DNA of 64,000 nucleotides from Petrosia ficiformis. Lineage: Eukaryota > Porifera > Demospongiae > Haplosclerida > Petrosiidae. Made by a program: the position numbers and the translations under genes. Positions 56,072 to 64,000 of this stretch are shown here, piece by piece; the first letter of the stretch is position 1, and the number at the start of each line of letters is the position of its first letter. Under the pieces are notes generated by a model. The model was not told the origin of the DNA and ran no database searches. It worked only from the letters and a program-made list of their open reading frames with translations. The stretch is from assembly GCA_947044365.1 (NCBI GenBank), contig OX345643.1, forward strand, positions 563,501 through 627,500. The letters are read 5' to 3'.

Positions 56072-59000
56072 TTTTCTTAGCATCCATTGACAGTATATTC
56101 CACATCCATGCCTTTAAGTGCACGCAGTAACTATGGTTACCTGAGTATGACTCCAGATCGCCCATCTACATCAGCACATAAAAACATCCATCACAGACCA
56201 CATACTACAGTGCTTAATACTAGTGCTTTGAACAGCAGAAAGAAATCACGAAATAAAAGTGATAGATTGAACACTACACTTCCTTCATCACAGTCACAAA
56301 GAACCACTAATGGTCAGATACCAAATTACACACAATCTGAGATTAGTTTTCTTCCAAAGAGTCCATTAAAGAGGGACTTGTTTGCAGGAACGTATTCGAA
56401 GAGTGATACTGATCTGTTAAATGGTAGTGATATGATGGCTGAGACATTTGACCACACTGTTAACGAAATATCATCAGAAATAGATGTTATCCTAAATGGT
56501 ATCCATTCAGGTATGATTCTTACATCACCTTCGCTTGAAGGGACACTCAAACAGTCAACAAACGTAGATGAAACTAACAGTACTGATGGAAAATTAAGTC
56601 ATGAAGAGAAAGCTATAGATATAGAAATGTCCTCAAACCAATGTAATAGTACAGACAAAGCTCTTACTTCTCTCAATCAAGAGAAAGATGAAGAAGCAGC
56701 TGTTACAATTCAGAGATGGTATAGGCAGAGAATAAGATTAAAAGAGAAGTTGAGACTTGAGAGTTTGTTACAACAAAAGAAGAATGAGCTTAACAGAAGT
56801 AGAAATGAAGATGTACAGAGGACTGTTAGCAAAGTAAGGCAATTCAACACATTTATAATAGTTATTATAAAAATAATTTTATACAAAAATAAAAGAATGT
56901 GTAAGGATATCAAAACCTGCTTGCAAGATGGGGATGGTACTGTAAATCAAAGAAATTATTTCCATATATCCCTACATATGCACAGTATTTTGTATTTTGA
57001 TATTCATAGCAGTGTATGTGTACGTACATATACTTATATACATGTAAGTAGGATCTGGTATCAATAGATACTTATTAAAGCTACATATACCACAAAAAAT
57101 ACATTCCAACTTGCAAATGTGATCTTTGGGGAAAACTAAGATGACACAAAGACACTCTACTCTCATGGACTGCTTTGTATGTTATAATTATTTTGTTATT
57201 ATAGTATGAGCTGGAGCAACAGGAAGAGGAAGAAAAGCAGAGAAGAAGAGCAGTTAAAATGCAAGCTGCACGAAAAGTGGCAATTGAGAATTTAAAAAAG
57301 AAGAGAGAAGAAAAGAAAAATGAAAGAGAAAAGATTGTTCAGGAAGAAATGGTAAATGATCTTTAAATAGTAAATGCAGTAACTCTACGAAGGGGATTAA
57401 AATATAAAACTAACTGTAGTAGAGTAGCTGTCCAGAGGGAAGATCTCTAGAGTGAAGATCTGCAGTAACTCTGAAGAGGAGATTAAAATATAAAACTAAC
57501 TGTAGTAGAGTAGCTGTCCAGAGGGAAGATCTCTAGAGTGAAGATCTGCAGTAACTCTACGGAGGGGATCAAAATATAATACTAACTGTAGTAGAGTAGC
57601 TGTCCAGAGGGAAGATCTCTAGAGTGAAGATCTGCAGTAACTCTACGGAGGGGATCAAAATATAATACTAACTGTAGTAGAGTAGCTGTCCAGAGGGAAG
57701 ATCTCTAGAGTGAAGATCTGCAGTAACTCTACGGAGGGGATCAAAATATAATACTAACTGTAGTAGAGTAGCTGTCCAGAGGGAAGATCTCTGGAGTGAA
57801 TATCTGCAGTAACTCTACGGAGGGGATCAAAATATAATACTAACTGTAGTAGAGTAGCTGTGCAGAAGGAAGATCTCTGGAGTGAATATCTGCAGTAACT
57901 CTACGGAGGGGATTAAAATATAATACTAACTGTAGTAGAGTAGCTGTCCAGAAGGAAGATCTCTAGAGTGAATATCTGCGTTAACTCTGAGGGGAGATCA
58001 AAACATGATATTAACTGTAGTACATTAGCTCTTCAGAGAGAATATCTATAGTAGCTCACTAGAGTGAAGATCTGCAGTAGCTTGATCTCCAGGGAGAAGA
58101 TCTGCAGCAAATGGAGTTACATGTACCCTCTGAAGATTAAAACAAAATGAATAAGACACACACAATACTACAGCTTCAATGTTTGTTCAATCATTGTACC
58201 TATCTGTTATGTGAATATTTTTTTTATTATAGCAAATTCAAGAAGCGAAAGTTAGAAAAAAGACATCGTCAAAGACTACCAAAACAAAACCTGTAATAGT
58301 TGCTACTTTTACTGGTCCTCAGTCTGTGGAGCAATCCCAGTCTGAGACTAACTGCAATCATCCTCATACTGAGACCACTGAACAGATAATTTCTGAAGGA
58401 AAGGATAGTGGTGCGAGCGAAAAAGATAAAAAGACTCCAGTTGATGAATTTTTTGAGGTAATCAAGTTAGCAATAATAATTACTATATTTACTTGCAAAT
58501 AGACTCGGGGCTGTTCAAAGAACAAAATATTTACTTAATTATATAGCTAACATGAGTTCCCACACCCCATTTTGCTCTATGTAATACCTGTAGCTATATT
58601 GAAACCAAAGTCATGCCCTATAAATTTTCAGCAGCACAGAAACAGTAAGAAAAAGCTAACTGCTGGCAATCAACATACATAGCTTTTGGTCCAATCATAT
58701 TTAATAGTAGAAATCTGAAAGCGCAAATTAAAGACTCTTCCCTCTGAATTTCAGTGAAGTATGTACAGAAGTGTAAGAGAACACCAGGGGACAGACATTT
58801 GTGTTTGTATATAGAGATTTTGATATTATTACCATCTTGTTTTGTAGGCAGGCCCAAAGAAACTACCTTCTCCTTCTCCAAAGAGGAAGCAGTCATCAAC
58901 TTGCTCTCCTAACCATACTACTACAAAACAAACTAATTCTACAATGGATGATATATTTGCTACACTAAAAGAGCTGGAAGAGGAACACCCTCCATTACCA

Positions 59001-62000
59001 GGGGTTGAAACCACCTCTCCAACATCCATTAGCTATCTCTCAACCGCAAATCTTCAGAGATTACAAAATCAGCCAATGCCAAGACTCACAGACCTGAAGC
59101 TACAAAGCATTTTATCTTATCTGGATGATGTACAGAAAACCGAAACTGATTCGTCTGACGTTAATGCAACAGGGAAGAGCCAGCTGATAGAGAAACATAG
59201 AGATGTATCTGGTGATGCTCGGGTACAAGAAGATCTTTCACAACAACTAGAGGCTGCTTCTGCTGTCGCAAATGATGTTACAACTACTATTGTAACACTG
59301 CGTATGGAGATTGAAAACAAGAACAAGACTGTTGAAATGCTACAAAAAGCTTTATCTCAACAGAGAGAGCTAACTGTGTACCATGCCAAAGAAATGGAGA
59401 AAGAAGCTCAAAAGCGACTGGAGTTGCAAAGAGATGAATACGAAACTACCATCAATCGACACCAGTGCTTCATTGATCAATTGATAGATGATAAGAAGGC
59501 ACTCAGTGACAAATGTGAACAACTTCTCAAAGAGATCAAAGAAATGGACAAGAAATATAAAACAAAGATTAAGACTATGGAAGATGTGTGAGTATAGAAC
59601 AGGAAATTATTAGGGACATGCGATATGCCACCCCCCCCCCCCCCCCCCCAATGCCCAAATGAATAGTATTGCATATTGCACCCAAAAAATATCACAATAT
59701 GATATATATAGTATCATGATATGTTTGGAAATAGCAATAGAAATGCTTATAAAATGCTGTTTGATGGAACTTGGAAGTCAAAGCTGATCTTCTTATTTGT
59801 ATATAGGCCTTTTTCAGCAACCTCTACCTTTAAAACCTGCTACTGCATTTTGTACAAGCTTGTATCATGCTGAGATAAGTAAGTTACAGTGGCTGCTCTA
59901 CTTGCTTCATCATTTATAAGTAATTATAACATTAACAAGTACTATACGAACCTATTTACCTGTACTAGAATTAAAATAGAATCATGTTGAGTTGAAGCTG
60001 AGCTTATTATAAATTCATAGTTTTAAATACATATGTGTGCACTACTATGGGTTTAATCACCATACATACGTACATACAACACAAACTTTAATAATTAATT
60101 ACACTGCTCATATCCACAAGAAGCTTATCAACACCTCAGTGCAATTTTCATAATGAGCTTAGTTTTAAATCAACGTTGGTTTGATATCTAAGATACTAAT
60201 GAGTACCCTTTCTGGATGCCAAGTTTCATGTGCTTCACAAAAGTAGAATTGTACTTCTACTTTAATAAAGATTAAAGAAATCTTCAACTCTCTAGACATG
60301 CTGCAGAGTTTGAAAAACAGAAACAGACTTCGATAGCTACGGATAAACTGAGACGTGAAAGATGGAGGACCGAGGAAACTCAACGGATTAAAGAGGCAAC
60401 TGTCAAAAGCCTGGAACCAGAAATACAACGAATAATCGCAAGAGGAAAGACAGAGATACAGAAACTGAAGGCTATGCACGAGGTTGGTGAAATATTTAAA
60501 GATATCCAATGAAAATTGTTTTTGCTTATAAGACGGCAGAAAAATGAGCCTTTTGAACAACTATTTTTTGAAAATTGAACAAGATCCCTTTTCGTATGCC
60601 TAGTCACTGATATCCATGTATTGTTTGTAGGCGGAGTTGCTGCAGGCTGATGAGAGGGCAAGCAGAAGATTCTTGCAACAAACTGAAGAACTTAGAGGAC
60701 AGTTAGCACAAGAGAAAGAGATATCTTGTCAACACGAAAGAGAGCTGGCTAGACAAAAGTTAGTGAAGATAAATAATTTGATGATGGATTTAATACTGTA
60801 TTTCAGATATGAACAGTTAGCTGAGCAGGAAGAGCAGAGCTACCAGCAACTGAGGAGAAAATTGTATTCGGAACTACAGCAAGAGAGAGATAAGTTAGCT
60901 GCTGAAACACAGGGACACAAAGATGCAATTGAAAAACAGCTCAGAGAATTAAAGGTTTGGGTATACACAATTCTCTCCAGTATAAGGCCATTCTGTAATT
61001 TGTAGACTTTAACATTACGATTGTACTATAAAGTATACATGTGACTATCATTAACTATAATATATATTGATTGTAGGATACTCATGCATCTGATGTGATG
61101 AGACTTAAACAACAATATGAGTCTTCTAATGAAGGAATACACAGAAGACACGCTGTAAGTTACAGTATCATTAAATATACAACCCTACAATACATTCTAT
61201 TTATTCACAGAGTGAATTGAAGGATTTACAGGAACGTCTTTCTATTGAAAGGCAGGCATGGGAAGAGAACTACATTAAGAAACAAGATACAATCCTTCTC
61301 TCTCGTGAAAGAGAAATGAAAGAGAGACTAAGAAAAGAAAGAGATACGGAGATTGAGACAGTTATTCATAAATTAGAGGAGGAGACAGCAGCCATCAGAG
61401 AGGAATGTGAGAGAACAGCGGAAGCTAGAGTAAAGTAAGACATTGGCAAACAATATAATGTGTACATTTGATTGTATTGTTCACATTTGTGATGACCTCA
61501 AAATTATGATGTGTTGACTTATGTAATATAGTGTATAGTTTAATGTCATAAGGTTAATACATGATTATACTGTAACTCAATAACTTATATGTACTATAGT
61601 GTATACTTTGATGTCATAACAATCATACTGCAACTTAATAACATTATATATAATATAGTGTATAATTTAATGTTATAAAGTTAATACATGATTATACTGT
61701 AACTCAATAACTTATATGTAATATAGTGTATAGTTTAATGTCATAAGGTTAATACATGATTATACTGTAACTCAATAACTTATATGTACTATAGTGTATA
61801 GTTTCATGTCATAACAATCATACTGCAACTTAATAACATTATATGTAATATAGTGTACAGTTTAATGTCATAAGGTTAATACATGATTATACTGTAACTC
61901 AATAACTTATATGTAATATAGTGTATAGTTTAATGTCATGATTATACTGTAACTTAATAATGAAGCAATGGATTGAAATTTGCCATACACAAAAACGAAC

Positions 62001-63375
62001 AGGAAGGATAATTATATAAAAATGGTACAGGTAAAGAGATTGTTGTGAACATTTTTCTGAGGTCATAGTGAATGTCAACAATCTTTAATACACAATTGTG
62101 ATGATGATCAACTCATTAAACGTTCCTGAGAACACATTTACTATGTTGTTTATTCTCTGTTTATGAAGGAGAATCAGAGAAAAATATGAAACGGAATTGA
62201 AAGAAGTTGAGAGATCAGAAAGAAACACACTTGAGAAATTTAACACAATGAAAGTATGGCTGCAACCTTTTAGTAGTAAATATATCAGTGTTCTGGCCAC
62301 ACTGGTCGGGAGTAACCTCCACTCAGCATGAATTAACCACCACTCAGTATTAATTAACCACCACTCAGCATGAATTAACCACCACTCAGTATTAATTAAC
62401 CTCCACTCAGATAATACATAGGCTACTGAGACAGAATTAAGTATATAGCACTAAATGTGAGTTAGAATCCAATCACCACTCTGGGCAGGACACTGTACAT
62501 AGATAAATCTAGTTATTACTATATTAGTACATATGATACTCATTCCTTGTCTTCCATAGACACAGTTAACAGAGTTTGAAGGTGATGTTATTAGATTACG
62601 ATCTCAACTAAAACAAAAGGAGGAAGAGATTAGTAGAGTTAATGAGATTGCAACACGTCTTACACAAGAAAGAGATAGAGTAGCTGATGTTGTGAGACAG
62701 GAATTTGTTGATAGGTATGCTACATGCATGTACATACATACATACATACATACATACATACATACATGCATACATACATACATACATACATACATACATA
62801 CATACATACATACATACATACATACATACATAGTTACATACACACACACATACGTACATACATACATACATGCACACATACATAAATGCATACATACATA
62901 CATACATAATACATACATACATGCATACATACATACATACATACATACATACATGCATACATACATACATACATACATACATACATACATACATACATAC
63001 ACACATACATGCATACATACATACTAAAGGTTGGTTTCTTTGGAGGAAGAGAACAGACATATGAAATTGGAAATGAGTGAATTAAAATCCAGACATAGTT
63101 TAGAACTAAACAGAATGGAGAGAGACAAAGAGAGAGAACTGGAAGAGGTTCATCATCGCGTGAAACAGGCATTAGCAAAGAAAGAGGATAATCACAGGTC
63201 ACTTAGAACTCAACATGAGGTTTGATTGTACACAATCACTTATACATGTATACAGTACACATAGACGCAGACATGTATTACTAAATGGATTTTTATCTAT
63301 TAGGCTGCTTTGAAACGAGCCGATCATTTGGAGATGCTTTTGGAACAGCAAAGGAAGGAGCTATTGAAAAGATGA
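55695..63375 (+). CDS. CEP131: Centrosomal protein of 131 kDa (AZI1)
   Basis: Sixteen coding exons: 55695-55742, 55798-55847, 55947-56016, 56081-56833, 57205-57351, 58233-58457, 58848-59587, 60296-60482, 60631-60758, 60807-60954, 61077-61154, 61211-61434, 62169-62253, 62560-62714, 63030-63219, 63304-63375; about 1099 aa, close to the vertebrate length. N-terminal MDLTIRGQLPPSSGRK, an IQ-type motif (AAVTIQRWYRQR), then a Ser-rich region, then a long coiled coil with family signatures LKLQSILSYLDD, HQCFIDQLIDDKKALS, AELLQADERAS, LEEVHHRVKQALAKKED, KRADHLEMLLEQ. Family knowledge: a centriolar-satellite and basal-body protein needed for ciliogenesis. AATAAA at 63822 and 63829. An upstream in-frame non-ATG extension exists, but the ATG at 55695 fits the family start. 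Confidence 0.96.
57376..58110. repeat. 86-bp tandem repeat in CEP131 intron 5
   Basis: About seven good units (starts 57376, 57462, 57548, 57634 and so on) plus degenerate ones, with core GCAGTAACTCTACGGAGGGG and CAGAGGGAAGATCTCTAGAG. The 5' units differ less from each other than the 3' ones. Confidence 0.93.
59629..59649. repeat. Poly-C run in CEP131 intron 7
   Basis: A 19-base C homopolymer at 59631-59649, 40 bases after exon 7. Potential i-motif/G-quadruplex. The length may be affected by sequencing error. Confidence 0.9.
61500..61965. repeat. 60-70 bp tandem repeat in CEP131 intron 12
   Basis: About seven units of ATAGTGTATAGTTTAATGTC-type sequence followed by GGTTAATACATGATTATACTG, in two alternating subtypes (with or without ACAATCATACTGCAAC). 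Confidence 0.88.
62312..62410. repeat. 21-bp tandem repeat in CEP131 intron 13
   Basis: Five units of ACCACCACTCAGTATTAATT-type sequence. Confidence 0.88.
62716..63023. repeat. CATA microsatellite in CEP131 intron 14
   Basis: About 300 bp of (CATA)n with CATG interruptions fill almost the whole intron. The long Cys/Tyr/Met and His/Ile/Thr ORFs across it are artefacts. Confidence 0.95.
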
Positions 63376-64000
63376 TTACAAGATTGAATAATTATAATAA
63401 TTATTATAAATTATATCAATTTTTTATCCCTTGTAATTAGAACAGTACTACACAATTGAAATAGTTTTTAAAATATGAAAACACCTGTGCCAAAATTAAT
63501 GATTGGTTTTGAAATTAGAAAGTGTGATTGGTCCAAAATTCTCTTCAATGTATTTTTGTTCCTATATCTCCACCTGGATGATTATCAAGAAATGACTGCT
63601 TCCTAATTCCTTGCCTGCTTATGAGTTCACAAACTAGAGCATTACACAACATGTCCTAATATGATAAAGAAATGGACTTGATGGATGGCTAACATCACTA
63701 AAACAAGTTTAACCTGTAACATAAGAGTACTGGAAGGAAGACAGTTGAACGGTTCCTCTAAATTATTAATGTCATAGTGTAGACAACCTGAGCTCAACTT
63801 TGCAAGAGGGCTTTCTGGAAAAATAAAGAATAAAGAATGGGAATATTATAATTGAATGGTTCATGATAACAGTCATACACTTGACAATATCTCATCAGTA
63901 ATGCTCAATGTCTGATCAAAATATTTTGTTAAATATGTTCGTTTCTAGTCAGCATTATGTCTAAACATCTCTTAACAGTTATCATGAGTAGTGTCATTAT
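63376..64000. other. CEP131 3' flank
   Basis: Two AATAAA signals at 63822 and 63829 mark the probable end of the CEP131 transcript. Nothing else was recognised up to the window end. Confidence 0.5.

Noticed and set aside
62604..63202. Long ORFs rich in Cys, Tyr, Met and Val across CEP131 intron 14
   Set aside because: They are translations of the CATA microsatellite. CEP131 exons on either side splice cleanly over it.

Overview
The window is animal nuclear DNA: AT-rich, with very short introns (often 50-100 bp, GTAAGT-type donors), many micro- and minisatellites and small inverted-repeat transposons. Two conserved animal genes are recognisable (CNOT3 and CEP131). Together with tandem arrays of lineage-specific membrane proteins and gene compactness, this suggests a sponge, possibly Amphimedon queenslandica. 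That assignment is inference; no database was searched. All exon models below were built by hand from reading frame, intron phase and splice sites.

Layout. (1) 1-12.5 kb: a minus-strand tandem family of small proline-rich CD225/dispanin (IFITM-like) membrane proteins: two near-duplicate genes (3458-4706, 6037-7559), a shortened member (about 9257-10148), a diverged full member (10585-12513), a 5' fragment of another small gene (2087-2262), and several decayed relics. (2) 13.4-38.9 kb: five plus-strand tandem copies of one ten-exon gene for a type I membrane receptor: signal peptide, six Ig-like domains each on its own phase-1/phase-1 exon, a small linker exon, a cysteine-bearing SEA-like juxtamembrane region, a transmembrane helix and a tail. 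Copies differ mainly in stalk and tail: two have tails shortened by stop codons, two have an N-glycosylation-sequon minisatellite stalk and a tyrosine-rich tail, and one combines the ectodomain of its neighbour with the other stalk/tail class. CD225 relics sit between Ig copies, so the two families have been duplicated together. (3) 39.9-44.3 kb: two plus-strand paralogous receptors of another type (beta-rich ectodomain, Ser/Thr-rich mucin-like stalk, one transmembrane helix, tail with N-x-A-Y motifs like those of the Ig receptors). (4) 45.5-55.4 kb: CNOT3 (CCR4-NOT subunit 3), minus strand, 19 coding exons, introns full of satellites and transposons. (5) 55.7-63.4 kb: CEP131/AZI1 (centriolar satellite protein), plus strand, 16 coding exons, head-to-head with CNOT3 across 280 bp.

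The best candidate for an undescribed system is the 13-44 kb receptor block: a rapidly evolving, tandemly duplicated Ig receptor cluster with exchangeable ectodomain and tail cassettes and apparent signalling versus tail-less members, next to mucin-like receptors with similar tail motifs. This architecture resembles invertebrate allorecognition or immune receptor clusters. That role is inference.
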